From Rhipicephalus microplus (taxonomy: Eukaryota > Arthropoda > Arachnida > Ixodida > Ixodidae), in contig NC_134704.1 of NCBI RefSeq assembly GCF_043290135.1, positions 20,450,001-20,514,000 on the forward strand: a DNA stretch of 64,000 bases, read 5' to 3'. The translations under genes and the position numbers were made by a program. Positions 1-12,090 of this stretch are shown here, in pieces. The notes under the pieces are model-generated. The model made no database searches, was not told the origin of the DNA, and saw only the letters and a program-made list of their open reading frames with translations. Each line of letters opens with the position of its first letter. The stretch's first letter is position 1.

Positions 1-880
1 GGTCCTACTCAAAGAAGAAAACAGTCGTTTCTCGCTTCAAAGAAACCAGTAAAGTTACCAGCAATTTTTTGTATTCTTATTTGTTTTAGTCATCTTCTTT
101 CAAGAGCTTACGTGCCTTTGTTGATGCTGGAACTGACTCAGAAGTGGTAGCGTCGCGACAAGAAACTATTGCGCTGAAACCAAAGTAATTAACAAAATAC
201 AGCCCCTGGGCAACAGCCGCCCGACGAAAACACACATGTAGTGGCCGTAGCTGAGCTGTGAGACACGCCATAATGGTCGAACGAAGCCGAATATTTGAAG
301 ATTGTAGTCAGCTGACACACAGCTGGAACAACAATTGCGAGTGAATCATCCGTTTTTTTTGTGTGTGTGTGTGTGTCTTTCCATCTTTATGGCATGTATA
401 AGGCCAATTGACCAAGCGTTCGTTCGTTGTATACGCAAATAACGATGAAATAACGGTACGGCATTACCGTAACGTCCACGTAACGTCCATGTAAGCGCTT
501 GCGTGAAGGCTCCCTTGCGTCAGAGAAAATCTGCAATGTTTTTGTGGTTGAACTTCTCGTTAACGATGCACGAGCGTGTTCTGACGTTAATAGAAGGCGT
601 GGGTGCGTTCATAAGCGTGTTGTGTCGTTCTGACGATGTCGCTAATATATCGTTAACGACATACATATAAGAGTGACTTTTACATAACCGGGAATAAACG
701 AGCCGCCAGCACTCATGATGCTAACTGCTATACCACACAGTAAAGGTTTCTCAGGAGAAAAGAAGTAATGCAGGGACAACGGCTCAGCGGTCACAAGAGA
801 GAAGAAAAGAAAAGAAGATTGACGTATACATTGATTCCTTTGGAGCTATTAAGGAGCTGAAGCATGATACAGCTACTTGC
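1..880. other. No recognisable feature
   Basis: Only short unsupported ORFs occur here. A short GT run lies at about 360-376. I see no gene, tRNA or known repeat. Confidence 0.5.
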
Positions 881-1405
881 GTAAAATTGCATTGTATTCA
901 AGACCATGCTGCGAACTCACACGACAATGCTGCTGACCAGTAGGCGCACTGCCCTCCAGACATGGACCTTCCAGCCATTCCCCTTCCACCTGAGCCCCAA
1001 AACTTACTCCATACCCGTAAAAATGCTCTCCGGCAGGATACACATGCTCTCATTCCACCGTGTGTCTGCTCTCTCCCCCCTCACCTGACTAGGGCGGAGA
1101 AAGTTGTGCTTAGGAGGCCTCGGACAGGGGTGGTCCTTACACCGGCCGTTATATCATCATGGAACTGGTCACATTTACGAGTTGGTGATATGTGTCTGTA
1201 TTGTCCAACTGCAGCGATGCAAGCAGATGCATACCCCCTTGTATGGACATGTAAAGGGTTGCAGACAGAACGCTCCCGTCACCTCCTTCAAGCCGACCTT
1301 CGCTACAGCAACACGGCCAGTTACGACCGCTTGATACACGACAACACATTCCACAAGACACTGCTTCACTTCATACACAACACCGGCCTAACGGCGCACA
1401 TTTAA
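881..1405 (+). pseudogene. C-terminal remnant of an I-like LINE (RNase H end plus C-terminal tail)
   Basis: In frame 2 the reading frame runs through a stretch resembling the end of an RNase H domain (AANSHDNAADQ), is broken by a TAG at 941-943, and resumes as a 147-codon open stretch ending at 1405. The downstream part has the layout I associate with the tail of I-clade LINE polyproteins in ticks: a motif like LRRPRTGVVLTPAVISSW, a cysteine-containing segment (CLYC, then WTC), and a final helix ending in TGLTAHI. The usual CxxC...H...C knuckle is incomplete. The reverse transcriptase domain is absent, so this is a 5'-truncated, inactive copy. The family assignment comes from remembered domain organisation, not a search; another RNase H-bearing LINE clade is possible. 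Confidence 0.5.
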
Positions 1406-2992
1406 CAAACGCACTCGCAAAATATTATGCCTTAAAGGCATGTCTTTGTGGCAAATTAAAAAAACAGACGGCCTGACTGCCCTCGAAAACTGTGAACGAG
1501 AGCTCTTTAGGAGGAGCCCCGTAATCACAAACATACTTGATACGGGGAAGGCGAATGAGAGCGAAAGCAATGCCAGAAATTATCTGTTGAATTTCTGGGA
1601 TAGAAAGGCGAGAGCGGAAGGACCTCGGTACTCTCAGGGTAAGAGGTCTCCGATGAGAGTTAACGCGGCGACCTTACTTTGCGGGCCCGCGCAGTGCAAC
1701 GCGGCGGCCCAATTTGGAGCCCCGGACTCTCGAAAGTGCGATAAGGTACAGTTGCATAACTTAAACTCGCGCAGTCCGAGAATCAAAGAAAAGCGAAAAG
1801 AAAAGCCGACGACGGGGACACCCTTAGCCTCTGGAACAGCCTTCGGCGTTATCTCCGCTGCGTCGTGTGTCGGCTTTATAGGACTCGTCGCAGAGCCTGC
1901 GGATCGTGCCATGGTCTCGCTCGCCCTTGCGCAGCCTGTTTGCACTCGCACAAAACAAGGCCGTTTCGAATCGCCCCCTTCTTTGCAGATACGTCACTGG
2001 CGGATTGCGAGTCATGCATCCGGTGCCGGAACCACCCGCTCCCGCTTGCGTAGGCATCGCATGCTTTTGATTACAAGTCGCTCGATAAGCCTCTTGGCGA
2101 GCGTCTTGTATCGAGGGCTTCTCTCAGTGGCCCACAGATATGGTGAATATATGCTGCGCTGCTCACGAGAACGAGGTTGCACTGCTAGATGCGCGGTCGC
2201 AGCAACTTCGAAGGCTTCGGAACCGATCGCGGGCTTATCCCCGTATCCTTAGGGCGTCCCTTCCCTAGAGAATTTCGATGGCAGATGCACCCTTCGTCAA
2301 AAGTGTTCGTTGCATATGGACGTTAGCCGGAATCATTTCCCGAGTACCGCTGAGTCATTTTAAGTCAAACGGTGGCGCTTTGCTCCGCTCGGTGAAGTGA
2401 AGTGTCAGAACACTGGGTTATACTTGCGGGAACGTTAGATAGTTGCAGGGGGGCGAGCTATCCCGAACTGTTCATCTTAAGCTGCGAGTGCAGCGTCGTA
2501 GTTGCTTTGGAAGTGCAAGAAAAAAACTGTGACTCACAGGCACTCTTTTTTGTACCTACTATTAATTACATGAAATGTGTAGTAGGAAAATAATGAATGC
2601 CACATGTTCGGAACATATATGTAGAGTGGCATTACAAAGCAGGATAAATTATCAACTCAATGTGTTTACGGCATGCCATGTACACTCGGGAGTTGATAAT
2701 GCAAAGGTAACGAATTGAAGAACTGAACACATGGAGTTAACAGACTACAGATTTAAATGTATTAGTACACCTCTTCTGGCCGCTGCCTACGTGTTTTTTC
2801 ACTTTCGTTCCCATCTTCTTTTTTTCCATTCCCTCTACCCTTAGTGCGGGGTCGCAAACCGCATTCTACAATTCTGGTTGACCACCCTCCTTTCCGTAAT
2901 ATTATTTTCTCTCTCTCTCTCTCTAGCGCCTCATGTAGTGAGCTCGAGGACGCAGATTCGACGCCTGATGCCAGATGCCACAGTGGCCGTAC

Positions 2993-2995
<3 letters not shown>
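1406..2995. other. Unassigned region with one long unsupported ORF
   Basis: A 270-codon open frame (1440-2252, plus) lies directly after the LINE remnant, but the translation is low-information, matches no family I know and has overlapping frames on both strands. A short TC run lies at about 2909-2925. Nothing else is recognisable. Confidence 0.4.

Positions 2996-3071
<76 letters not shown>
2996..3071. repeat. (TA)n microsatellite
   Basis: Uninterrupted AT dinucleotide array of about 76 bp. The Ile-Tyr repeat ORFs crossing it are artefacts. Confidence 0.97.
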
Positions 3072-3074
<3 letters not shown>

Positions 3075-3301
3075 TAGTTTTGAAATGCAGAGAAACGGGA
3101 GGAAAGGAGAGGAATTGACGAATCTTGCGCTCCTCCGCGCAATGCTCGACACGGATAATCTGGAGAGTTCTGAAGACAAATCTAGTTGCTTCTAGGTTGA
3201 TTAAATGTTGTTGCCTGGCTTTAGCTACTGGTGACGCTAGCTTCTTTCTACGTTGATTCTCTGTGCAGATAGGTTCGAGCATTAAAATGACCATTATTCC
3301 A

Positions 3302-4704
3302 GTTTAATCCTTCATCGCGCATTCAATCAGTCATCGTCCACTGGTACACTTGCGCATGATTGGAAAATCGGCAAGGTGTTACCCATCTTCAAATCAGGAA
3401 ATAAAAGTGATGCAAATAACTATCGCCCCATATCCCTCACGAGCATTCCTTGTAAAATACTTGAACATATCATTGCATCTAACATTGCCCTTCGCTTAGA
3501 AGATAACCATTACTTTTTTCTCCAACAACATGGCTTTAGGAAGGGTCTCTCTTGTGAAACCCAGCTACTAGAATTCACTCATGATCTTCACTTTATTATG
3601 GATGGTAACACATAGACAGACTGCATTTATGCCGATTTTTCCCAAGCATTTGATCGAGTTCTACATTGTAGTTTAATTACTAAACTGTCTTCCCTAAATC
3701 TTGATTTTGTGATTATATCTTGGCTCCAAAACTTTCTGTCGTCACGTAATCAGTTTACATGGATCAGTAATACTTCATCTCCACTATCTGACGTTACTTC
3801 TGGAGTTCCTCAGGGCAGCGTCCTGGGTCCATTATTATTCCTCATCTACATCATTGACCTTCCATCTCATATCAAAACAAACATCCGACTGTTCACCGAT
3901 GATTGCATTATATACCACAAAATTATAAGAGTCCCGCAGATCATCAGGCACTGCAACAGGATCTCGACTTGATTACAATCTGGTGCTCGAAGTGGCAGAT
4001 TACAGTTAACACTGATAAATGCAAGCTAATGACGTCCAACCGAAAGCAGTCAAACTCAATCTACACATACTCTCTTAACAATAAAACGATATTGGCAACG
4101 AACCGTTACAAGTGCCTTGGCATTAAATTCACTCCAAATCTATTGTAGTCAACGCACATCGAAAAAATTACTGCCACAGCATCACGCACCTTCGGATACT
4201 TAAACGTAACCTTCATATGGCGCCGTCCATTATACGTGAATTAGCATATCAAACATTTGTTCGCCCACAACTAGAGTATGCATCATCCATTTGGTCACCT
4301 CACCAAGCCTATTGATCATTGACTTACTCGAATCGGTGCAAAACCACGCCGCACGTTTTATAGCGCGTAACTACAATGACTATTCCGGTGTAACAGAAGT
4401 AAAGGCTTCGTTGTCCTCATCATCCCTGGCATTGCGCAGGAAGATAACCATCATTGTGTTTATTTCATAAAGTCATCTACAGCATACAAGTGAATACCTT
4501 GCCACTATGGAAACCCCATCGCACGTCTCACAGGCTCCACAATCAGCATTTTTTTCTCGTCTTTTCGGCCGCACCCAAGCCTTTAACGCATCTGCGCTAG
4601 CGTGTGCCATTGCTCGTTCGAATGATCTTCCTGATGATGTGTGCATTCGCGATCACGTGAAATTTAAGAATAAAATACTAACTATTTACGATTGTCTTTC
4701 CTAA
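3302..4704 (+). pseudogene. CR1/jockey-like LINE reverse transcriptase, broken
   Basis: Degraded RNA-dependent DNA polymerase of a non-LTR retrotransposon, which would copy its own mRNA at a nicked target site. Visible in order: AHDWKIGKVLPIFKSGN (about 3340-3390), YRPISL from 3421, the palm motif with catalytic Asp in ADFSQAFDRV (GAT at 3652-3654), SGVPQGSVLGP (3799-3831), then FTDD (3892-3903) where FADD is usual. Distal parts read as a WCSKW segment, RPQLEYASSIWSP, and a C-terminal tail ending at 4704. Damage: an in-frame TAG at 3613-3615, a frameshift near 3915-3960, a stop near 4146 and further frame changes before 4507. The N-terminal endonuclease is missing, so the copy is 5'-truncated. 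Clade (CR1, L2 or jockey) is uncertain; RT identity is firm. Confidence 0.85.
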
Positions 4705-4950
4705 ACATATTTTTCGTACTGAAATTCATTCATTGTAGAAAAAATTTAAGTGTGTATAACACAAATTTCATATTATTTGTGCATGTTATTGCTCATGCTT
4801 AGTTTTTGTATACTTGGCTTTTTAATTCATTTTGTTTGTTCCGTGTTTCTTGATAAAAAAAAAGTATTGTATAGTCTCCCTCACAAAGTACTCCTACACG
4901 GGACCCCTGAGGTACTCGTAAATAAATTTAAAACTAAAATAAAATAAAGA
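4705..4950 (+). mobile_element. 3' UTR and A-rich tail of the LINE
   Basis: AT-rich sequence directly after the RT-derived frame. It ends in an A-rich stretch of the AATAAATTTAAAACTAAAA type at 4920-4950, as expected for the 3' end of a target-primed LINE. No target-site duplication could be defined because the 5' end is truncated at an unclear point. Confidence 0.6.
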
Positions 4951-5488
4951 CAAGACGGTCGCAGACATGTCGAAACACCAGAGACCGGAACTCGCACTGA
5001 GACCAAGCGTTCGCGTCTCTAATAAATCTACTGGCACGCCGTTGTTGGCGTAGGCCATCCATCGCTTCGGGTTCTCGTCGCAGTCACCGCTGCCTTTCCC
5101 GTTCCCCGGTATCTCTCTGCTCGCAGCCGTCACGCTTAGCAGCCATTTGTTGGGCTAACTGTGGTCTACTACATTTTTAGTGGGCCAGTAGTGAGTAGTC
5201 AGACTAAGCTAATTACTGCGGTGCACACGCGTTTACTAGTGGGGATCATCTTCTCGTAGGTATACACAGTGGGACATACCCTTTCAGAAGATAGTTTTCT
5301 GTGATGAACTCACAAGGAACGACTCGCTAAAAAACTTCGCTGTTGCAAAACACACGTTCGAGAACACCACGGGAGCAAAACATTTGCATTCCTTGACTGT
5401 GTGCGTGCCTCAAATTCATCATGGTTTTGAACATGTAGAACCATACACTTTTGTTCATATATACACTGACAAATATGAGCTTCTTTTT
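4951..5488. other. No recognisable feature
   Basis: A short minus-strand open stretch (4894-5133) overlaps the LINE tail and has no recognisable domain. Nothing else stands out. Confidence 0.45.
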
Positions 5489-5975
5489 AGGGGCGAAGCT
5501 CCTTAAGGCGTGGGCTGTGCGTCCCCTGTATATAGCCACCTCTCGTTTAGTTCTTGCAGTGTCCACTAGATGGCGGTACCATCTCACGTATGTCGCCTCC
5601 TCTCGTTTAGTTCTTGCAGTGTTCACTAGATGGCGGCACCGTCTCCTGCATGTAGCCACCTCTCGTTTAGTTCTTTCAGCGCTCACTAGATGGCGGGACC
5701 TGTAGCTGATGATGAAAAGATGCAAGATGTTATAAACTAGATGGTGGTACTTGTAGTTGATGATGAAAGATGCGAGATGTTATAAAATAGGAATGATGTC
5801 ACATATGGCACGTGTCATTGGTGGAAGGCAATCGTTCGATTTAGTGCGGCGACGTACGCTAGGGGGAGCATTGTAATAAAATCGAGTAGGCAAAATGTAC
5901 GGAAGATTCATGGTTTACCAGGTTTTCCTCCAGAGCTTCGCCCACTCATCATCATTCACTTCGTGGATATGGCGG
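5489..5975 (+). repeat. Interspersed MITE-like repeat with an internal tandem triplication
   Basis: An 11-bp inverted repeat, GGGCGAAGCTC (5491-5501) and GAGCTTCGCCC (5933-5943), brackets most of the element. Inside, a unit of about 60 bp carrying CCTCTCGTTTAGTTCTT and CACTAGATGGCGG is repeated three times (about 5525-5700), and a second pair of related units follows (GATGATGAAA...GATGTTATAAA). Homology with the copy at 58711-59072 continues past the right inverted repeat to about 5975, so the true boundary is uncertain. No coding capacity. It may be a non-autonomous DNA transposon. Confidence 0.6.
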
Positions 5976-6619
5976 CACTTTTTTTATTTTTGGACATCGC
6001 GTAAACGGCATACAGAAAAGAACTCCCCTATTGAGGAGGTGGGCTAGAGCTTGTAGCACTGTGAAATCGCAGTGTGTATTTTCTTTTTCTTCATTTGAAA
6101 CACGTCTTTTTTTCCTGCAATACTGTTCTTGAGCACGAAAGCAAACTGTCCTCACAGGTGAATGCAAAAACATGACCCTACAACTGTGAATGTCCCCCTT
6201 GTTTGTTCATATAGCTTTACTCTTTATTTAGGTTTAATCATCTCGATGTTCTGGAATGTCCTGTCTTTGTTGCACAATTTTTGCATTGTACATAACTGCA
6301 TACGTAAATAAGCTCTTTTCGCTGTATATGACAGCTTGCATTGTACGTGCGCATTGATCATCACTGTCCATTTTTCTGTGTGCACATAAGCTATGCAAGA
6401 TATATCCGGAAATGACATTCTCTTAAAAGAACACTCCACATGCGCTATGTTATTGTTATAGTTTCCCTCCCATTAGCGAACTTCTTAAGAAACTATGCGT
6501 ACATGCACCGGTAATACTATACAACCACCACTTAGAGCATTTTCGCCGGTCACCACGAGGGGGCGGCCACCGTGTAATACATTCGGCCTCATGTTAAGCA
6601 TAAAAAAGCCATGCTCATC
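5976..6619. other. No recognisable feature
   Basis: AT-rich sequence with short unsupported ORFs on the minus strand. No gene or known repeat was found. Confidence 0.45.
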
Positions 6620-6631
6620 AATCTACTGTGG

Positions 6632-6870
6632 TTGATTGATTTGTGGGGTTTAACGTCCCAAAACAACCATATGATTATGAGGGACGCCTTAGTGGGGGGC
6701 TCCGGAAATTTCGACCACCTGGGGTTCTTTAACGTGCACCCAAATCTGAGCACACGGGCCTACAACATTTCCGCCTCCATCGGAAATGCAGCCGCCGCAG
6801 CCGGGATTTGATCCCGCGACCTGCGGATCAGCAGCCGAGTACCTTAGCCACTAGACCACCGTGGCGGGGC
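6632..6870 (-). mobile_element. Full-length tRNA-derived SINE (Ruka-like)
   Basis: On the minus strand it starts with a tRNA-like head (GCCACGGTGGTCTAGTGGCT, B-box-like sequence near GGGATCAAATCCC), continues with the shared body and ends in TCAATCAA at the left. It is flanked by a 12-bp target duplication with one mismatch, AATCTACTGTGG (6620-6631) and AATCCACTGTGG (6871-6882), so both ends are defined. The family is known to be Pol III transcribed and LINE-mobilised. Confidence 0.93.
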
Positions 6871-7011
6871 AATCCACTGTGGTGGCCATGAATAACGCTG
6901 TATTTTAGCCAGCCCACTGCGGAAGGAAGCAGTTCACATGTTGTTGTACAGGACGGGGTTGTTTGTTTATTTTACTATTCTTTGTTCCATTTCCTCGTTG
7001 TTTCACATCTG

Positions 7012-7162
7012 TGTGCCTCAGTGGAACAGTGGCTAGGGTGCTATAGGCCGAAGGTCCCGGGTTCGACCCCAGCCGCGGTGGCCGTTTTTCGATGGAACCG
7101 AAACGGTAGAGGCCTGTGTACTGTGCGATGTCATTGGGCGTTCGAAAAAAAAAAAACCAGAT
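7012..7162 (+). mobile_element. Short tRNA-derived SINE, second body variant
   Basis: tRNA-like head with GGCTAGGGTGC and a perfect Pol III B box, GGTTCGACCCC, near 7060-7070. It is followed by a body with CCTGTGTACTGTGCGATGTC and an A-run of 12. The body differs from the GTGCTCAGATTTGGGTGCAC body of the Ruka-like copies. I could not define a target duplication. Confidence 0.75.
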
Positions 7163-8095
7163 GGTCAATATTTCCTGAGGTCCCGCTTACGGCGTACAGT
7201 GTCATGGTTTTGGGCAAGTAAAGCCCAACATATCATTATGGCTTTACGTCTCATAGCTATTCTTCCGAGTGAGCAGTGAACTGTCCCCTTCTGGGCGAGC
7301 AGTGAAAATGACTGCCAGATCGCCAAGCCGACTCGAGGATAGCTTGAACGCAGCACCTTCAATCAACCAGTGTTTATTCAATGAACTGAATACAAAAGAG
7401 GTTACAAGATATTTGGACCAATAGCCTTTGTGGCAAGTTAGCGGTCCAATCTAGTACATGAATATTTTTCAGATGTCTGGAGCAGAGAAGCACATGATAT
7501 GATAATGAATTTTTATACAAGTTCAATGATTGAATAGCTTTAAAGGTACATTTTAAAGAATGAAACGTACATGACAATAAATACGAAATTGCTTCTAAGT
7601 CCTAAGTACAAAAGTAATAAAAAAGAACTAATGGCGTACAATGTGTAAAAAGTACAAAAGACAGGGCACCCGAAAAGAATGCGCAGAATTTCTGCATAAC
7701 GCAGCACCTAATTGCACGCAGCACCTTATTGCAGCTTATTGGCGATCAAGACGTGCGAGCCGCTATGCCCTTCAGCTGGTTAGTTTCCTATGCACGTATA
7801 AGCTCGCCTCCTCGTGTAGAAGAGCGCGCGAGCTCCCGTGTTTTCCTGGACGATTGCCCGACGCTCGTGCTACGTGCTGGTGGGCACGACCGGACATAGC
7901 GTGGCCGGAATATGCCGCCGCAAACAACGAGACACGCGATGCGATAGCGCTAAACGGAGTCCGGCGAACAGATACGAGCGCAGGAATCGCCCTTCACGAC
8001 GAGGTATTCGGACTGTTGAAATGGAGGAGAAGTGCACCGCTTAGAGAGAGGCTAAAATGAAGAAAGGAATATCCTTTAGATAGACATAAAGGTGA
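7163..8095. other. No recognisable feature
   Basis: A 139-codon ORF (7641-8060, plus) has no recognisable domain and overlaps another frame of similar length, so it is not called. Confidence 0.4.
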
Positions 8096-8262
8096 ACTAG
8101 TAGGTATGGTATGGTATGGTATGGTATGGTATGGTATGGTGTGGTATGGTATGGTATGGTATGGTATGGTATGGTATGGTATGGTATGGTATAATAGTAT
8201 GGCGTAGTACGGTTTGGTATGGTATGATATTGTAGGGTATGATACGGTATGGTACGGTACAT
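8096..8262. repeat. (GGTAT)n pentanucleotide array
   Basis: Nearly perfect GGTAT repeats from about 8103 to 8192, then a decayed section (TAATAGTATGGCG, GGTTTGGTAT, GATATTGTAGG) to about 8262. Confidence 0.95.
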
Positions 8263-8536
8263 TGGAGCGAAACTTAACTCGGTCCGCAGCTAAGAAAAGA
8301 GCTGATGTGAGGCGCCCACTCTCTTGGACAAGTAAGCTAAGAAGCGAAGCCTAACTGGCACATTCGTAGGCCTTGTGGACAGCACTGAGTGTATATGAAG
8401 CGAGTCACTGACCCACTGTGTAGTATCTATTGTCATCATCATAGTTCTTTGGTACAGATTCATCATTTTAGGAGGCAAGGCACGGATAAACGGAAATGGG
8501 AGAGAAAGGTTTCCATTTGGCCTTGTCGGTACAACA

Positions 8537-10106
8537 TCATCATCATCAGCAGCAGCGTCACTACATCCACTCCAGGGCCAAAGCATCTGCCGTGCTCCGC
8601 TGATCAACCTGGTCTTGCGTTTTCTGCCACCACGTTATACGCAGCTGCAAACTTGTTAATCTCAGCGGCCCACCTAACTTTCTGTCTCCCCCTCGGGCGC
8701 TTGCCATCGCTGGGGATCCAGTCAGTTACGCTTAATGACCAGCGGTTATCCTGCCTACGCGCTAGGTGCCTGGCCCATGTACAAGGTTTCTTCTTGATTT
8801 CAACCATGATATCCTTAACCCCGGCGTGTTTCATGGCCTTCCGGTACCGGCGTGGGCGCGGCGAGTAACTGCGGCACAGACCCCTGCGGGGGTATCTGGT
8901 TGGATCCTCGAGGACCAAATAAAGTTTATTTTACATTCACCCTGACCCACTGTGCTCTCTACTTGTCCCTTAATGCCACACCTATCATTCTCCTTTCCGT
9001 GGCTCACTGCTTAGTCCTCAATTTAAGCAGAATTTTATTTGTAGGCTTCTGCTCCGAATAGGTAAGTATCGGTAAGATGGAGCTGTTATACACCTTCCTT
9101 CAGAGAGATAGTGGTAAACTGCTATTTATGATTTCAGAATTTGCCGAATGTGATCCACGCCATTTTTATTCTACCAGTTATTTCACTCTCCTGATTCGGC
9201 TCTGTGTTTACTACCCGTACCAAGTAGACGTATTATTTTACAACTTCGAATGTCTCGCCACCTATCGCAAAGCACTGTTCGCTGCCGAGACGATTTCACA
9301 TTACTTCAGTTTAATGCATAATAATTTTCAGACCTGCTCCTCTGCTTTCCATGTCTACGGTTCACTAATCATGAGATGCAGTTAGTCCCCTGAAGCACTC
9401 ATCAATGCAATGTCATCAGCGAATAGCTGGTGACTAAGATACTCTCCTTTAACTTATTCTGACTCTTCCCAATGTGGGGTCCTGAAAACCTCCTGTAAAC
9501 ACGTGCCAAGTAGCATTGGATAGATCGCGTCTCCCACGGCCTCACATCACTCGTTATTGTAATTCTGTCGCTTTCGTTATGGAGGAATATGGTGGCTGTA
9601 GATCCACTGTAGATTTCTTACAGTATTTTTATATCGGCTTCGTCGTTGCCCTGATTCCGTAAAGCCTGCATGACTGCTGATATCTCAACCAAATCTAGCT
9701 TGTCTTCTCGTAATCTATGAAGGCTATGTATAGAGGTAGGTTGTATTCTGCGTATTTTTTCATCACCTGATTAGTAGCATCAATATGGTCTATTGTTGAG
9801 TAGCCTGCACGAAATCTTGCTTGATCCTTTGGTTGACTGCACTCTAATGTCATCCTAATTCTATTAGCTATTATTTTTGTAAAAAGCTTGTATACAAAAG
9901 ACAGTAAGCTGATCAGTAATTTTTCAGCTCCTTGACGTCCCCTTTCTCATGAATTAAGATGATATTGGCCTTATTTCAAGATTCTGGTACTCTTCCAGTC
10001 GGAAGGCACTATGTATACAAGGTGGCTAGTTTTTCTTACACAATCTCTTCACCATCTTTCAACAGGTCTGTTGTTACCTTATCCTCACCAGTGACAATGA
10101 CTGCAC
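8537..10106 (-). pseudogene. RTE-like LINE: endonuclease-reverse transcriptase, 3' two-thirds, decayed
   Basis: Read on the minus strand from right to left: a segment like RVPES-NKANIILIHEKGD (about 9960-9995), then LLISLLSFVYKLFTKIIANRI, QPKDQARFRAGYSTIDHI and IAFIDYEK (about 9690-9930). These are the fingers and palm of a LINE RT. Next comes GDAIYPMLLGTCLQEVF (about 9475-9530) and the catalytic FADDIALMSASG (FADD codons at 9412-9423). Near the left end is a C-terminal domain with WARHLARRQDNRWSLSVTDWIP and KRPRGRQKVRWAAEINKF (about 8620-8800), then a GAT-rich tail near 8537-8550. Several stops and frame changes make it inactive, and the endonuclease domain is absent. Clade RTE is inferred from the tail motif. 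A foreign piece seems inserted at about 8838-8938. Confidence 0.8.
8838..8938 (+). mobile_element. Possible 3' end of another LINE nested in the RTE-like copy
   Basis: Between the C-terminal tail and the more upstream RT part lies a short sequence with GGATCCTCGAGGACC followed by AAATAAAGTTTATT. It reads like the 3' end of a plus-strand retroelement and interrupts the minus-strand LINE frame. Boundaries and family are inferred only. Confidence 0.3.
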
Positions 10107-10956
10107 AACATAGTCCTAATATATGTAGTGAGGCGCTCCGTATACTTGCACACATGCAAAATAACCTTTTTATTGAAATTCAGCGCTTCGTTTGTCTCCC
10201 TATGCCTCTCTTTCTTTGCAGTGGTCTTTGACAGCACTGTTTCTTTCAAAACCAGAAAAGACAATACAAACGCTGTTTATGCGTCTTGGCTAGGAAATGA
10301 AACAATTTTAGAGAGAATGATTTAGTGTTCTATACGAAGTTATGTGTTAGCTCACATTGTGTGGCTGAAGCTTAGACATAAATGTATGCACGTGAATGTT
10401 TCATTGCGAAGTCAACTTCTGCAAGAATACTGTTCGTTGTCTGTTATTTTCTTTACTAGTTTGAATTTGCTTTGTCTTTTCCATGTACTTGTTCATTGTT
10501 GTTTTCACACTATTTATTTATTTTTTTGCTTTTGTGGAAGAACTTATTGTGCCACTTAGGGAATGTAAATCTCAGCTTTCCAAAGCAAGCCAGTTAGAAC
10601 ACAGTGTAAATAACGGGGAAATGAATTCATGTGGACTAGAAAACAACTCGTCGCCTTTGAGGACGAAACCGGCGACCTTCGCATTATGCTTGTGATGATC
10701 TTACCTAGGCATCCTTGCAGAGTAATAATTCTGACAAACTTTGTTACTCCAAAAATACCGCCATGTTTAATGAAGAAAAAAAAGTGTTGGTTCTCAATAA
10801 TGTCGTACCTTCGTATTGAAATGTTCATATCTCTATTTCCTGTACGTTACAGCCTAATTCGTTAATCAGGCCTTCCCACCCGCACCTCTAACTCACCTAC
10901 CCGTTCGTTTAGCAGCCAAGAAGGAGGTCTTGTGAATTATCGTCAGCAACAACATC
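10107..10956. other. No recognisable feature
   Basis: AT-rich sequence upstream of the RTE-like copy. It could include unrecognised 5' LINE sequence. Short ORFs only. Confidence 0.4.
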
Positions 10957-10972
10957 ATCGTCATCACCATCA
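10957..10972. repeat. Left target-site duplication of truncated SINE
   Basis: ATCGTCATCACCATCA, identical to 11145-11160. Confidence 0.8.
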
Positions 10973-11144
10973 AGTCCCGGCTGCGGCGGCTGTATTTCCG
11001 ATGGAGGCGGAAATGTCGTAGGCCCGTGTGCTCAGATTTAGGTGCAGGTTAAAGAACCCCAGGTGGTCAAAATTTCCGGAGCCCTCCACTACGGCGTCTC
11101 TCATAATCATATGGTGGTTTTGGAACGTTAAACCCCACAAATCA
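10973..11144 (+). mobile_element. 5'-truncated Ruka-like SINE
   Basis: It begins inside the tRNA-like head (TCCCGGCTGCGGCGG), so the A box and most of the B box are missing. It continues through the standard body to ACGTTAAACCCCACAAATCA. Perfect 16-bp duplications on both sides show it was inserted already truncated, the usual result of incomplete reverse transcription. Confidence 0.9.
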
Positions 11145-11365
11145 ATCGTCATCACCATCATCGGCCTGGCTATGCACACTGCAGTGCAAAGGCCCCTCCT
11201 ATGTTTTTACCAATTAACCAGGTCTCGGGTTTGCTCCGGCCCCGTTATCACCACAAACTTTTTAATCTCAACTGCCCACACAACTTTCTGCACCATCCTC
11301 TCACGCTTGATTTCTCTTGAAATGAAGTCTGCTACTCTGAAACCTGCACGCAAAATAGATTGATG
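11145..11365 (-). pseudogene. RTE-like LINE 3'-end fragment
   Basis: On the minus strand the translation gives DFISREIKRERMVQKVVWAV and EIKKF, matching the C-terminal tail of the copy at 8537-10106 (KRPRGRQKVRWAAEINKF). It then reaches a stop and a GATGATGGTGATGACGAT tail. Only the last 70 or so codons are present. The truncated SINE landed in this trinucleotide tail, so the LINE fragment is older. Confidence 0.7.
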
Positions 11366-11370
11366 TAAAC

Positions 11371-12090
11371 GGCAAAACGTTTTGTGCTACGGCTTTGAAA
11401 ATGTGGAAGAGCTTATCAGGCGCCCTGCAGCAACGCAGTTGAGGCAATGATATACCCTATCAAAAAGGACGCCCTGCTCTTTGCCTTGCCCTGCTGTGTC
11501 CTGGAACGAGGCGGAAGCGAAGAAAGTTCGCTTCCGTGCATCACTCAGTCACACGCGCCAGAGATGTGGCACGCATCCTGCCCTGGGGTTACACCGGAGC
11601 CGCAGTCAACCACGCGAGGACACCGCGAACAGCGTTCGCTGTTTCCGGCGTTGACGGCATTGACCGCAAGTTTCGATAAAGGCCTGGCGCCAGAGAGAGA
11701 GAGAGAAGGGGAGGGGGGGGGGGCTTGAGCGATGTATACAAAGCACAAGGAATGGTGCGAATAGGGATATGCAGACACCGTCAAGTACGATTTCAAAGGT
11801 GCCAGAAGCAAATTAAACATCCAACACAGTTTTTTTTTCAGAGAATAGAACAACCATTTCACCATTTCATTCACCCTCCCCTATCCCTGATTCGGTGGTT
11901 CTTGCAGCGTAACGTATTGCATTGCAGCTTTTTTTAACATTGTATATTTCTTCGCCCTTTTTTTATTGCCATAGGAATTATATGGACACTCTCAGTTGAC
12001 TTTTGTCGTCACCGTCATGACCCGGATGTGTATATGTGTGTATATATTTATAAAATACACAAATAAAATGAATCATAAGAGAGAATTCAA
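11371..12090. other. No recognisable feature
   Basis: Contains a GA run followed by a G run at about 11695-11724. No gene is supported. Confidence 0.4.

Noticed and set aside
1440..2252. 270-codon plus-strand ORF
   Set aside because: No recognisable domain, competing frames on both strands and GC-rich composition; probably chance.
5523..5700. CRISPR-like regular repeat
   Set aside because: Three diverged tandem units without unique spacers in a eukaryotic repeat; not a CRISPR array.
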